This document shows, piece by piece, positions 46,028 through 54,421 of a stretch of 64,000 nt of DNA (its first letter is position 1; each line of letters starts with the position of its first letter). Position numbers and translations under genes: made by a program. The notes below the pieces were generated by a model, which saw nothing but the letters and a program-made list of their open reading frames with translations, did no database searches and was not told the origin of the DNA. Source of the stretch: Desulfopila_A sp964446655 (GTDB lineage Bacteria > Desulfobacterota > Desulfobulbia > Desulfobulbales > Desulfocapsaceae); NCBI GenBank assembly GCA_964446655.1, contig CAYUPL010000009.1, forward strand, positions 1 through 64,000. Reading direction: 5' to 3'.

Positions 46028-46443
46028 CAGAGAAGCAACCTCCTGCGGTAGATCCAGAGGTGCCGGCTCAGAAAAAGCAGAAACAACCCACCGCTCAGTC
46101 CATGTCCCGTCTCCCGGCCCATGGCAACCAGACCGAGGGCGGCAAGCAGAGCTGCGGCCATGCCCCTCTTGGCTGTCCTGGATGAAGGCAGATATCGGAG
46201 GTTTGACCTGGCCGTGCGCCGCCGCACCTCTTGCTCCGGCCATGGCCCAAGCAATGCCAGAACGTTTGCCGTCAACGCTTTTTCTTCAAAGGTGATGAGA
46301 AGACTGCCGGATGCCGCCGAATGGACCAGCTTGACGGTGGGCACGATCCTACGGATACGTTCGGTAATGATCGTGATGACCTGATCGTCAAGCAGCACGG
46401 AAGGGCGCAGCCTGATACGGCCCGGAAGCACATGGATACTCAT
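46027..46443 (-). CDS. HMA-like domain protein with LPGRIRLR motif
   Basis: Protein of 138 residues: an HMA-fold domain (about 1-75) starting IHVLPGRIRLRPSV, a basic linker and two membrane helices near the C-terminus (MAAALLAALGLVAMG, GLFLLFLSRHLWIY). There is no CxxC metal motif. The same LPGR[IL]RL[RQ] sequence opens the P-type ATPase and the protein at 49 kb. This pattern is like the FezC-type proteins of ferrosome clusters, as I recall them. Confidence 0.8.
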   Translation of the reverse strand: MSIHVLPGRIRLRPSVLLDDQVITIITERIRRIVPTVKLVHSAASGSLLITFEEKALTANVLALLGPWPEQEVRRRTARSNLRYLPSSRTAKRGMAAALLAALGLVAMGRETGHGLSGGLFLLFLSRHLWIYRRRLLL

Positions 46444-48569
46444 GAAGGACCTCCTTGTTCTTCAATCTGGGAAAGGGATATGGAATAGGGGCGCAGGGCA
46501 TTGAGGGCGACGGCGACGGTGGAGGCGTTGTGCAGGAAAGCCCCAAGGGCCGGAGCTGTGAGGCCAAGCAGGCCTCCGGCCAGCAGCAACGAGTTGGCGC
46601 CGACTATGAAAACGAAATTGGACTTGACCCGTGTGAGAGTGGCCTGGGCTAACAGGCGCAGCTGCGGCAGGGCCATAAGCTCGCTCTCCGACAGGACGAT
46701 ATCGGCCACTTCCCGGGCCATATCCGCACCACGGCGCATGCAGCATCCCACCGAAGCCTCGGCCAGCGCCGCGGCATCGTTGAGGCCGTCGCCAACCATG
46801 GCGACAACATGACCGTTTTCTTTTAATTTTTTGATATAATGAAACTTATCTTCCGGCAGGGCCTGAGCCACCCACTCGTCGATACCCAGGCCGGCGCAGG
46901 TACGTTCGGCCATACCGTCGAGATCTCCGGTCAGCATGATGATTCGCCGTACCCCCATACGGCGCAGCATTGCTACAACCTGTGGTGCTTCCGGGCGAGG
47001 CGGGTCCTCAAGGGCGAAGCCGGCCAGCAGCTCACCGCCCATGGCCAGAAAGAGAATAGTATGCCCCTCGTCGTTCCATCTGTCCAGCTGGGGAGCCAGA
47101 GCAGAGACATCAATGCCCTCGTCGTCCTCGACGAAGTGACGGCTGCCCAGTAGTACCCGGCTGCCGTCAAAAGCGCTGGCTACACCATGGGCGGTAACAT
47201 ATTCCACCATGGCATGACGTTCGGCATGCTCGAGACCTTCGGCATCGGCCTGGCGGACCACCGCCTTGGCGACCGGATGGGGGAAATGCTCCTCCAAACA
47301 GGCCGCCAGACGCAGTACTTCCGTACGGTTCCAGCCATTGCAGGGCACAATCTCCCTGACAGACGGAGAAGCCATGGTCAGCGTGCCGGTCTTATCAAAG
47401 ACAAAGACATCGGCGCCGGCCAGATCCTCGAGATGACGACCACCCCGCACCGCTCCACCGATGCTGACGGCCTGTCGCATGGCGGACAGAATGGCCAGGG
47501 GTGTCGCCAGTTTGATGGCGCAGGAATAGTCCACCAGCAGAACCGAAGCGGCCCGGCGCGGGTCCCTGCTGATTAGCAGAACCAGTGCGGCAATAATCAA
47601 CGTGAGCGGGGCAAGCCTGGAGGCCAGCCGTTCCGCCTGGCCGTGGATGACAGCCTTGCGCTCTTCGGCATCGCGAAGCAGCAGCATGGTGCGGCGCCAG
47701 ATGGTGGCATCTCCGTTTTCCGTGGCCCGGATCAGCAATTCGCCATCCTCGAGCAGGGTACCGGCAAAAACCGCCGTACCGGGCCGCTTATCCGTCAGTC
47801 TGGCCTCGCCGGTAATCAGGCTCTGATCGACAAACCCTTCACCTTCTGTTACCACCCCATCCACCGGTACGAGACTTCCTTTTCTGACAACAACCATATC
47901 GCCGACCCGCAGGGCCGTCGCTTCGACTTCCGTCTCCCGGTCGCCCTGACGCAGCCGCGCCTTGACGGCCTGCCGCGCCAGCGACTGCAGCAGGCTCTGC
48001 TCGGAACGGCTCCTGGTCCAGTTTTCGAGAAAGTCTCCCAGCCCGAGGAGGAGGTTGATGGTCACCAGAGTACGGTAATCACGACGGACAAGACAGACGG
48101 CCATGGCGGCGGCATCGAGGACATCAATAGTAAGCCCGCCGCGCCAAACCGCTGCTATCCCCTTGCGTAACCGGGGCCAGGCATGGCGGAGGTGAAGCAG
48201 AGGACGCAGGCCGACAGGTATCAGCGGCCGGAGCAGAAACGGCCGCAGGAGCCTGAACATGGTCGGCTTTTGTCGTACATCATGGTTGCCTTGCCCGCTA
48301 TCCGGGCCAGTGTCGCTCAAGGCGGTATCGGCCTCTTTGCGCCATCCCCCTATCTGGGCCTCGCGGATGGCAATGAGCAAATCTGCCCGGGCGATTACGG
48401 CAGGATCATACAGAACCAGAACGCTGCATGCGGCCGGGGAATAATGGGCCTGCTGCACGCCCGTTACCTGACGGACACCTATGGACTGCTGGAGAAGGGC
48501 CCTGTCCCGGGCCACACCGCCCCGAAGACGAAGACGCCCGGGCAGGTCGTGAACTATCATTACAGACAA
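46440..48569 (-). CDS. Divergent heavy-metal P1B-type ATPase
   Basis: ATPase of 709 residues. An N-terminal HMA-like domain with HDLPGRLRLRGG lacks CxxC. P-type features are all present: DQSLITGEARLTD (250-262), FDKTGTLT with catalytic Asp 392, the HP motif in EEHFPHPVAKAV and MVGDGLNDAAALAEA. The transport helix has DYSCAIKLATP (347-357), so the usual CPC or SPC becomes YSC, and the actuator TGES becomes TGEA. The motif fits the P1B-6 type reported for FezB of ferrosomes, which is inference from memory. It overlaps the HMA-like gene downstream by 4 bp. Confidence 0.9.
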   Translation of the reverse strand: MSVMIVHDLPGRLRLRGGVARDRALLQQSIGVRQVTGVQQAHYSPAACSVLVLYDPAVIARADLLIAIREAQIGGWRKEADTALSDTGPDSGQGNHDVRQKPTMFRLLRPFLLRPLIPVGLRPLLHLRHAWPRLRKGIAAVWRGGLTIDVLDAAAMAVCLVRRDYRTLVTINLLLGLGDFLENWTRSRSEQSLLQSLARQAVKARLRQGDRETEVEATALRVGDMVVVRKGSLVPVDGVVTEGEGFVDQSLITGEARLTDKRPGTAVFAGTLLEDGELLIRATENGDATIWRRTMLLLRDAEERKAVIHGQAERLASRLAPLTLIIAALVLLISRDPRRAASVLLVDYSCAIKLATPLAILSAMRQAVSIGGAVRGGRHLEDLAGADVFVFDKTGTLTMASPSVREIVPCNGWNRTEVLRLAACLEEHFPHPVAKAVVRQADAEGLEHAERHAMVEYVTAHGVASAFDGSRVLLGSRHFVEDDEGIDVSALAPQLDRWNDEGHTILFLAMGGELLAGFALEDPPRPEAPQVVAMLRRMGVRRIIMLTGDLDGMAERTCAGLGIDEWVAQALPEDKFHYIKKLKENGHVVAMVGDGLNDAAALAEASVGCCMRRGADMAREVADIVLSESELMALPQLRLLAQATLTRVKSNFVFIVGANSLLLAGGLLGLTAPALGAFLHNASTVAVALNALRPYSISLSQIEEQGGPS

Positions 48570-48596
48570 CGTGCACCTCGCTCCGGTTCAGTATAA

Positions 48597-48911
48597 TCAG
48601 GATGTTTTTGACTCGGTGCCCTGCCCTGCGGCACCATCTCCAGCCGGTGGCGAGGTCGTCGCACCAGGGTCCGGCTGGTGTGCCGAGCGCATTGCCCGGG
48701 CGTGCTCGACCTCGGAGAGGAAATCGGACAGATCTTCCTTGGAGCGCTGCAAAGTGGTGGCAGCCTTATCACGCAGATCAAGAGCTCCGGCTGCCAGGTC
48801 CGCCAGGGCGGGACGAGTCCCGTCGCTGTTTTTCGACAATGCAAAGACGGCCAGACCGCCCAGCGCGATGCCGCCTACAAAAAACATGAGGTTCTGTGTA
48901 GAATCACTCAT
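48597..48911 (-). CDS. Small single-helix membrane protein, YtxH-like
   Basis: Protein of 104 residues: an N-terminal helix (LMFFVGGIALGGLAVFALSK) with a GGxxxGG pattern, then an amphipathic helical region (ALDLRDKAATTLQRSKEDLSDFLSEVEHA) and a Pro/Gly-rich tail. AAGGAG precedes the ATG at 48911. It lies between the HMA-like gene and the P-type ATPase gene. Ferrosome clusters carry a small hydrophobic protein (FezA), and this one could be its counterpart, which is a guess. Confidence 0.68.
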   Translation of the reverse strand: MSDSTQNLMFFVGGIALGGLAVFALSKNSDGTRPALADLAAGALDLRDKAATTLQRSKEDLSDFLSEVEHARAMRSAHQPDPGATTSPPAGDGAAGQGTESKTS

Positions 48912-49341
48912 AAGATTCTCCTTCAGGTGGTTCGGTGAGATTACAGATAGCGTCCAGCAGAAATTCGGCCCGGACTGCGTCATCATTTCTAAAAAGGGCA
49001 TCTACGAGCCGGTAGGGATAGAGTGATGCCCGGTATTCAAGCAGGACCGAACCGGCAATCCGATTCAGCCGCAGTTCATGTATTCCCGGCAGCAGTTGCC
49101 GCAGCGAACTGATCGCCGCCGCCGCATCTTTTTTGCCCACAGCCGCAAGAGACAAACGACCAGGCTTTAGCTGCAGCCGGATCCTGCCGGGCAGGTGATG
49201 AGCAATACGGAGATGCGGTAATATCTGCAGAATGGCACGACGGCAAGCTGCACGATCTACGTTTTGCGGCGCGGCCCCCATGCCTTCGCCAATAAGGCTG
49301 CGCTGCTCGTAGGGGCCGCTTCTTTTCGGGTGCTGATCCAT
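48904..49341 (-). CDS. HMA-like domain protein with LPGRIRLQ motif
   Basis: Protein of about 145 residues. A basic and Arg-rich N-terminus precedes an HMA-like domain beginning RIAHHLPGRIRLQLKPGR, with the strand IAGSVLLEYRASLYP. No CxxC. Third protein of the operon with this motif. The frame also allows a start at 49356. The stop overlaps the next gene's start by 8 bp. Confidence 0.75.
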   Translation of the reverse strand: MDQHPKRSGPYEQRSLIGEGMGAAPQNVDRAACRRAILQILPHLRIAHHLPGRIRLQLKPGRLSLAAVGKKDAAAAISSLRQLLPGIHELRLNRIAGSVLLEYRASLYPYRLVDALFRNDDAVRAEFLLDAICNLTEPPEGESYE

Positions 49342-49372
49342 TACAATTTCATGCAACCTTGTTTGTTTGAGC

Positions 49373-50188
49373 TTATTTCATGTCCTTGGCCTGGATCCAG
49401 ATAACCGCATCACGAGAGCACTCCTTGCCTTCATAGGTATACTCTGGGTCCAGCCCCAGTGCGGCAAAGCCCCACCAGCCGGCCCTGGGAATTCCATAAG
49501 TGAAGACGCCGTTGCCGTCGGCAAAGATGGTCTGTAGGCCGAAGGCATCCTGGGGCGCCTGCACCGCTCCCTGCATGGCGAAGGAATTTTCCTTCAACTG
49601 GGGCTCATGGTTAAGATACTCCACTTCAATTTCGGCGTTGGGCACCGGTTCGCCGTTAAAAAGGACCTGCCCCTGAAAGACGTTTCCGGTCCAGCGATCG
49701 TAGGGTTTGGCCAGCGGCACAATTTCCACCGCCATGCCCACGGGCTCGTTCCACGCACCCGGTTCACCGCCGACATTGACGATCACCTTGGTGCTCTGCT
49801 GGATATAGGCATCCTCTTCCGCCTCAAAATACGGCGCGGGCACGAGGCAGAAGATATGGTCGCCGCCGCGGGCCTGGTAGGTGGTCTCGAAGGCCTTGCC
49901 GCTGTTGGTCACACTTTTCCAGCTGATCGGCGTAAGTGTGCCGAGCAGATCGGTTTTCTGCGGCTCATTTTCGCCACGACTGCGGAGTACGTAAAATTCC
50001 TCCGGCTGCCCCATATCCATGGTATGCCCGGCATCGAACGGATGGGTGAATACCAGCTTCAACGGAATCGTCCCTCCGCTGGTCAAAGCCATTTCCGGTG
50101 TATAGATCATCTGAAAATGGGCCGATGCCGAAGCTGCCGTGCCGAGCAGGACAGCTCCGGTTAGGGCGGTTATTAACTGTTTTTTCAT
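49373..50188 (-). CDS. DUF4198 periplasmic protein
   Basis: Protein of 271 residues with a Sec signal that ends ASASA, leaving a mature N-terminus HFQMIYTP. The DUF4198 domain (NikM/CopK-like beta sandwich) has PFDAGHTMDMGQPEEFYV, GGDHIFCLVPAPYFE and the closing GWWGFAALGL. The N-terminal His with later His residues could bind a metal. It follows the 104-residue secreted protein and precedes the HMA-like genes. Confidence 0.84.
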   Translation of the reverse strand: MKKQLITALTGAVLLGTAASASAHFQMIYTPEMALTSGGTIPLKLVFTHPFDAGHTMDMGQPEEFYVLRSRGENEPQKTDLLGTLTPISWKSVTNSGKAFETTYQARGGDHIFCLVPAPYFEAEEDAYIQQSTKVIVNVGGEPGAWNEPVGMAVEIVPLAKPYDRWTGNVFQGQVLFNGEPVPNAEIEVEYLNHEPQLKENSFAMQGAVQAPQDAFGLQTIFADGNGVFTYGIPRAGWWGFAALGLDPEYTYEGKECSRDAVIWIQAKDMK

Positions 50189-50223
50189 GGTTGTTTCTCC
50201 TTGTTGTGAATCTGGTTAACGCG

Positions 50224-50538
50224 TTATAGGGCAATCTCTTTGCCGGGTACCACTATGCTGTGTCCTTCGCCGCCATCGAAAACGACATTAAAGTCGCCCT
50301 GGGGACGTTCGAAGGTAAACTCCGAATTGGCATCCATGGCGCCTTCCTGCAGCACTTTCCCGCCATCATTTTCAACTCGGATATTCACCCCGGAGGCGGA
50401 AGAGCCATCGGAATACCCGCCTTCGCAAGTGATAGTGTTGTCACCATTGTCAAAGCACATGCAAAGCGGCGTATGGGCAACGGCAATTCCGCTTGTGGCC
50501 AAAAACAGACCGGCAAAAACAACTAATTTTTTTAACAT
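50224..50538 (-). CDS. Small periplasmic beta-rich protein
   Basis: Protein of 104 residues. The signal peptide ends GIAVA, leaving a mature N-terminus HTPLCMCFDN. The mature part resembles a carboxypeptidase-regulatory-like or CopC-like beta sandwich (GVNIRVENDGGKVLQEGAM, then FTFERPQGDFNVVFDGG). It has CMC plus one later Cys, and an N-terminal His that could bind a metal. First gene of the ten-gene minus-strand operon. Confidence 0.75.
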   Translation of the reverse strand: MLKKLVVFAGLFLATSGIAVAHTPLCMCFDNGDNTITCEGGYSDGSSASGVNIRVENDGGKVLQEGAMDANSEFTFERPQGDFNVVFDGGEGHSIVVPGKEIAL

Positions 50539-50564
50539 AACAAACCTCGCTTTGTTGAATTTTC

Positions 50565-50578
50565 TTAGGGGATGCTAA
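50565..50578. promoter_or_regulatory. TTAG-N6-CTAA palindrome, putative DtxR-family box
   Basis: TTAG at 50565-50568 and CTAA at 50575-50578 match the palindrome at 42.2 kb. It lies just downstream of the predicted start of the minus-strand operon, which would fit repression. Confidence 0.55.
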
Positions 50579-50587
50579 TTTCGGGCG

Positions 50588-50616
50588 AATATACCGGCAC
50601 CTTGAAGTGCTGTCAA
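50588..50616 (-). promoter_or_regulatory. Sigma-70 promoter of the ten-gene metal operon
   Basis: On the minus strand TTGACA (50611-50616) and TATATT (50588-50593) are 17 nt apart, close to consensus. The predicted start is near 50581. On the plus strand a weaker TTGACC (50685-50690) may serve feoAB. Confidence 0.7.
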
Positions 50617-50624
50617 GATTATTT

Positions 50625-50638
50625 TTAGACTTGGCTTA
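50625..50638. promoter_or_regulatory. TTAG-N6-CTTA near-palindrome
   Basis: TTAG at 50625-50628 and CTTA at 50635-50638 differ from the other boxes by one base. It ends 8 bp upstream of the -35 box, the same geometry as the 42.2 kb site. It lies between this promoter and feoA. Confidence 0.5.
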
Positions 50639-50746
50639 CTTTTTTCTTTTTTGCCAACATGATCATCGCGGTCTTATTTTTTTATTGACCCCGAAAGAAA
50701 AATACATTACGAAGAGATTCACTTTATGCCTTCAAAGGAGACCACC

Positions 50747-51025
50747 ATGGGCCGAAACAAACATATGAACCACAAGAAACCATGTATGCTTAACCAGATC
50801 GGCAGCGGCTGCCGGGCAAGAGTTCGTTGTCATCATGGCTCCGGATCCATACGCCAGCGGCTGCTCGACCTCGGTTTTTTACCGCACACCGAAATAGACG
50901 TCATCCGCCGGGCGCCGCTCGGTGATCCGATCCAATGCCGGATCGGCAATTGCTGTATAGCATTACGAGCCAGCGAAGCAGCTCTCATCGAAGTCGAGGA
51001 ACAGATCTTGGAGCCAAGGGTATGA
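50747..51025 (+). CDS. feoA: Ferrous iron transport protein FeoA
   Basis: Protein of about 92 residues with the FeoA SH3-like fold: GSGSIRQRLLDLGFLPHTEIDVIRRAPLGDPIQCRI. The N-terminus has a Cys/His/basic extension (NHKKPCMLNQIGSGCRARVRCHHG). The ATG at 50747 is preceded by AAGGAG; the frame opens at 50726. It is coupled to feoB by ATGA overlap. Confidence 0.9.
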   Translation: MGRNKHMNHKKPCMLNQIGSGCRARVRCHHGSGSIRQRLLDLGFLPHTEIDVIRRAPLGDPIQCRIGNCCIALRASEAALIEVEEQILEPRV

Positions 51026-53559
51026 GCAGGACCAGCACCAGCAGCAATCCCATTCTGGTTGGACTTGCCGGCCAGCAGAACGCCGGCAAGTCGACGATAT
51101 TCAATATGCTCACAGGAGCCAACCAGCATATCGCCAACTATCCCGGCGTAACCGTGGACAAAAAATACGGTTCTTACCGACATGACGCCAACCGGGTCGA
51201 GGTCGTCGACCTGCCCGGCACTTACAGCCTCAGCTCCTTTTCTCTCGAGGAGCGGGTGACACGGAATTTCCTCCTCGACGACAAACCGCAGGTGCTTGCC
51301 AACGTGGTCGACGCCTCCTCGCTGCGACGCAGTCTCTGTTTTACTCTGCAGCTTCTGGAAATGGAAATCCCCCTGGTGCTTGTCCTGAACATGATGGATG
51401 TGGCCAACCGGGCGGGTGCTACCATAGATCTCAACCGGCTGCAGCATCGTCTGGGGGTGGATGTGGTACCGACCATCGGCCGGAAACGTGAGGGAAAAAA
51501 GGAGCTGCGCCAAGCCATTCATGCTGCCGCGACACGCAAGGAGGGCAGGTCCCTGCAACCGGACTACGGCAAGCTCGAAGCAGAAGTTGAGAAACTCCGC
51601 GAAACCATCGAGCAGACCAATGTCATCGCCCATTACCCCTCGCGCTGGCTGGCGGTCAAATTGATCGAGGCAGACGAAGAAATCCTCGGCAAGATCGAGG
51701 AACGCCTCGGCAAAGAGAGTGCCGAGCTCGAACTGGCCCGGCAGGTGCGGGAATCCTTCTTCCTGGAAAACGATATCAGCACCAGCGACTACATGGCCGG
51801 CTGCAGATCTCGCCTGGCGGGCGAAATCGTCGATTTCTGTGTCGTCGAGACCAGGGTCGACCGCCCTTCGCTCTCCGACCTCGTCGATCGGGTTGTCCTC
51901 AATCGTTTCGCCGCTCCGGTGATATTGATCGCCACGGTGTTTACCATCTACCAGTTGAGCATCGTCAAGGGCTACGACCTGACGCAATACTGGTGGCCGG
52001 TACTGGCCTCTTTCCGCAGCCTGGTCAGTGACCTGCTGCCTGCGGCAGGCATGCTTGACGACCCATACATCCGCTCCATGGGCCTCTGGATAGTTGACTC
52101 GGCCAATGCCCTGCTCAACTATATCCCGATCTTTTTAATCCTGTTCTCGCTGATCGCCATCCTTGAAGATTCCGGCTATATGGCCAGGATCGCTTTCATT
52201 CTCGATAAGCTTTTTCACGCCTTCGGGCTGCATGGCCAGTCGACCCTGCCGTATATTCTCGGTGGTGTCTTTGCCGGCGGCTGCGCGGTGCCCGGGGTGA
52301 TGTCGACAAAGGGCATTCCCGACGAGCAGTCCCGTATGGCGACTATCCTGACCGTCCCCTACATGAACTGTCTGGCGAAGATTCCATTCTATGTCCTTCT
52401 GGTGAACGTGTTCTTCGTCTCCTATAAATCCTGGGCCATGCTGTTTTTGTCGACCATCACCATTTTCTTTGCCCTGCTTATCGCCCGGCTGCTCACCGCC
52501 ACCGTGCTCCGCTCCATGGAAACGGCGCCGTTTGTGATGGAGTTGCCCAGATACCATCTGCCGACTTTCTTTGGCGTCGGCCAGCGTGCCATTGAGCGAA
52601 CCTGGCAGTATATCAAAAAGGTGGGTACCATAGTTGTGGCCGTTTCGGTCTGTGTCTTCACCCTTCTGCAGTTTCCCGGGCTGAACGAGGAGCGTCGACA
52701 GCACTACCTGAATACCATGGAGCAGGCAACTACCGATTTCAGGACAAAGATCGCCAACACCATCTATGCCGAACGGTTCGCCGACGACGACACCCTGATC
52801 GAACTTGCCAATCTCTACACGAATTACCGTACGGCCAGACTTAATTCCGGCGGGGCAAAAGGCGCCGCCGGAGTCGACGAAAAATTCGAGACAGCCGCTC
52901 CGGACCTTTTTGTGTTCCTCAGACCAGACGACAAAGACGCCAAAACCGTGTCAACCGCACTGCGCCGACTCGATTCCAAGCGCAAGACCCTGCGCCGTCA
53001 GATTAAAGAAGAACAGATCGTCTCCAGCTTTCTCGGCATGGTCGGAAAAAGCCTGGAGCCGGTGACCCAGTGGGCGGGATTTAACTGGAAAGTCAACGTT
53101 GCCATCCTGGCCTCTTTCGCCGCCCGTGAATCAAGCGTGGCAACCATCGGCGTTCTCTACCAGGATGGCGCAGAGGAGAACAAGAGCCTGGAAGAGCGGA
53201 TAAGCGAAGAGACCAAAGGCGGCGGCTTCACGCCGCTGCATGCCCTGGCCATCATGGTCTTTTTCGCCCTCTATCCCCCCTGTCTGGCAACAACCATCAT
53301 GATTAAGGTGCAGACGGGCTCCTACAAATGGATGCTGTTCTCCATCCTTTTCCCGACGGCTCTCGGTCTGGTGGTGGCCTCGGCAATCTATACCGGCGGC
53401 AGCATGCTCGGCCTCAGCGGCATCCAGATGATGGTCTGTTTCTACCTGCTGGTGGTGGCTTTGGCAATCATCACCGGCCTGCACAAGACCTGGAGCAATA
53501 AGGCGCCGGCAATCGTGCGCCTACCCGATTTACGCTCCGAAAAAAACCAGGCCGGATAG
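51022..53559 (+). CDS. feoB: Ferrous iron transporter FeoB
   Basis: Protein of 845 residues. The N-terminal G domain has G1 GQQNAGKST, G3 DLPGTYSL and G4 LNMMD. Membrane domains follow, with two Gate-type regions (GGVFAGGCAVPGVMSTKGI and FALYPPCLATTIMIK). A cytoplasmic insertion of about 130 residues (about 560-690, charged) lies between the two Gate regions, as in long-form FeoB. It imports Fe(II) across the inner membrane. The start at 51022 overlaps feoA's stop; the frame opens at 50935, inside feoA. Convergent with the next gene, 5 bp apart. Confidence 0.95.
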   Translation: MSRTSTSSNPILVGLAGQQNAGKSTIFNMLTGANQHIANYPGVTVDKKYGSYRHDANRVEVVDLPGTYSLSSFSLEERVTRNFLLDDKPQVLANVVDASSLRRSLCFTLQLLEMEIPLVLVLNMMDVANRAGATIDLNRLQHRLGVDVVPTIGRKREGKKELRQAIHAAATRKEGRSLQPDYGKLEAEVEKLRETIEQTNVIAHYPSRWLAVKLIEADEEILGKIEERLGKESAELELARQVRESFFLENDISTSDYMAGCRSRLAGEIVDFCVVETRVDRPSLSDLVDRVVLNRFAAPVILIATVFTIYQLSIVKGYDLTQYWWPVLASFRSLVSDLLPAAGMLDDPYIRSMGLWIVDSANALLNYIPIFLILFSLIAILEDSGYMARIAFILDKLFHAFGLHGQSTLPYILGGVFAGGCAVPGVMSTKGIPDEQSRMATILTVPYMNCLAKIPFYVLLVNVFFVSYKSWAMLFLSTITIFFALLIARLLTATVLRSMETAPFVMELPRYHLPTFFGVGQRAIERTWQYIKKVGTIVVAVSVCVFTLLQFPGLNEERRQHYLNTMEQATTDFRTKIANTIYAERFADDDTLIELANLYTNYRTARLNSGGAKGAAGVDEKFETAAPDLFVFLRPDDKDAKTVSTALRRLDSKRKTLRRQIKEEQIVSSFLGMVGKSLEPVTQWAGFNWKVNVAILASFAARESSVATIGVLYQDGAEENKSLEERISEETKGGGFTPLHALAIMVFFALYPPCLATTIMIKVQTGSYKWMLFSILFPTALGLVVASAIYTGGSMLGLSGIQMMVCFYLLVVALAIITGLHKTWSNKAPAIVRLPDLRSEKNQAG

Positions 53560-53564
53560 TGAAA

Positions 53565-54059
53565 CTACTCTATCATCAGCACCTTGATACCGGTAAGCCG
53601 TTTGACATATCGTGGCCCGCTGAGATAATCTTTGCTGGAGAAAAGGTCTGCATATCCTTCTGCATGGAGCTTCCTGCCATCTCTTTCCAGTACGATCATC
53701 ACCCCTTCTCCGACCTGGGTGTTAAAAAGCTCCTGCCAGGAAAATACCGTTGTATATCCATCGCTTGAGGCTATTCTCAGATACATCTTCTTAGTGTCGT
53801 TATGATCTGCTATACGGACATCGACCACGTTCAGCACATCCGTGAGCAGCACGCCCCGACAGTGCTTGATATGCCCCTTCGGCTCTCCGGTTCCGCAGGC
53901 ATGCAACAGATCGCTTTCTTCAACCATATCCATACACAGCAATTCTGCCATGGTAAACCAACGGGGCCGGTGAACGTGGCCGTCTACCACAAAACCGCTG
54001 CTGTCGCCATCCTGTCGGCTTTTGCTTTCTGGATCCATATTGTCCGAATCGGTCGTCAT
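53565..54059 (-). CDS. Small molybdopterin-domain protein
   Basis: Protein of 164 residues with a single sulfite-oxidase-type fold: HVHRPRWFTMAELLCM, HCRGVLLTDVLNVVDV, and the closing YLSGPRYVKRLTGIKVL. The cofactor Cys would be in HACGTGEPKG or HCRG, but the usual spacing is not obvious, so it may be a cofactor-free relative. No signal peptide is seen. No partner gene is adjacent. Confidence 0.75.
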   Translation of the reverse strand: MTTDSDNMDPESKSRQDGDSSGFVVDGHVHRPRWFTMAELLCMDMVEESDLLHACGTGEPKGHIKHCRGVLLTDVLNVVDVRIADHNDTKKMYLRIASSDGYTTVFSWQELFNTQVGEGVMIVLERDGRKLHAEGYADLFSSKDYLSGPRYVKRLTGIKVLMIE

Positions 54060-54421
54060 CTTTTCACCATAGTGTAATTCCTTGTCAAAACTAAAAGTAC
54101 TTTACAGTCCAATTACTCGATAATTGCTGAAATCTCCACAGAGAACAGCAAGCGTCAACACGTTTGCAGAGTAACAAACGAGCCGCTTCTGATTCTCCAC
54201 CAGCATCACTCATGGAGTGTTACAGCAAAACTGCTCCTGCAATGATATCTTTGTTTACCAGAATTTCCAACTCTTGCCGCACAATGCTCTTGCCATATGT
54301 TAGTGCGTCGTGTTAAACCACAATTATTGCAGAATCATATCCAGATAAAGGACATTGATCACCTTTCACTGACCGAGCAGCTTTTCGGTCAACAGACTCA
54401 ATAGTTACCATTTAAAGCAAA
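54060..54421. other. Intergenic stretch with a small hairpin
   Basis: About 360 bp between two divergent genes, AT-rich, no gene seen. GACCGA (54371-54376) pairs with TCGGTC (54385-54390), a short hairpin near the start of the next gene. Confidence 0.35.
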
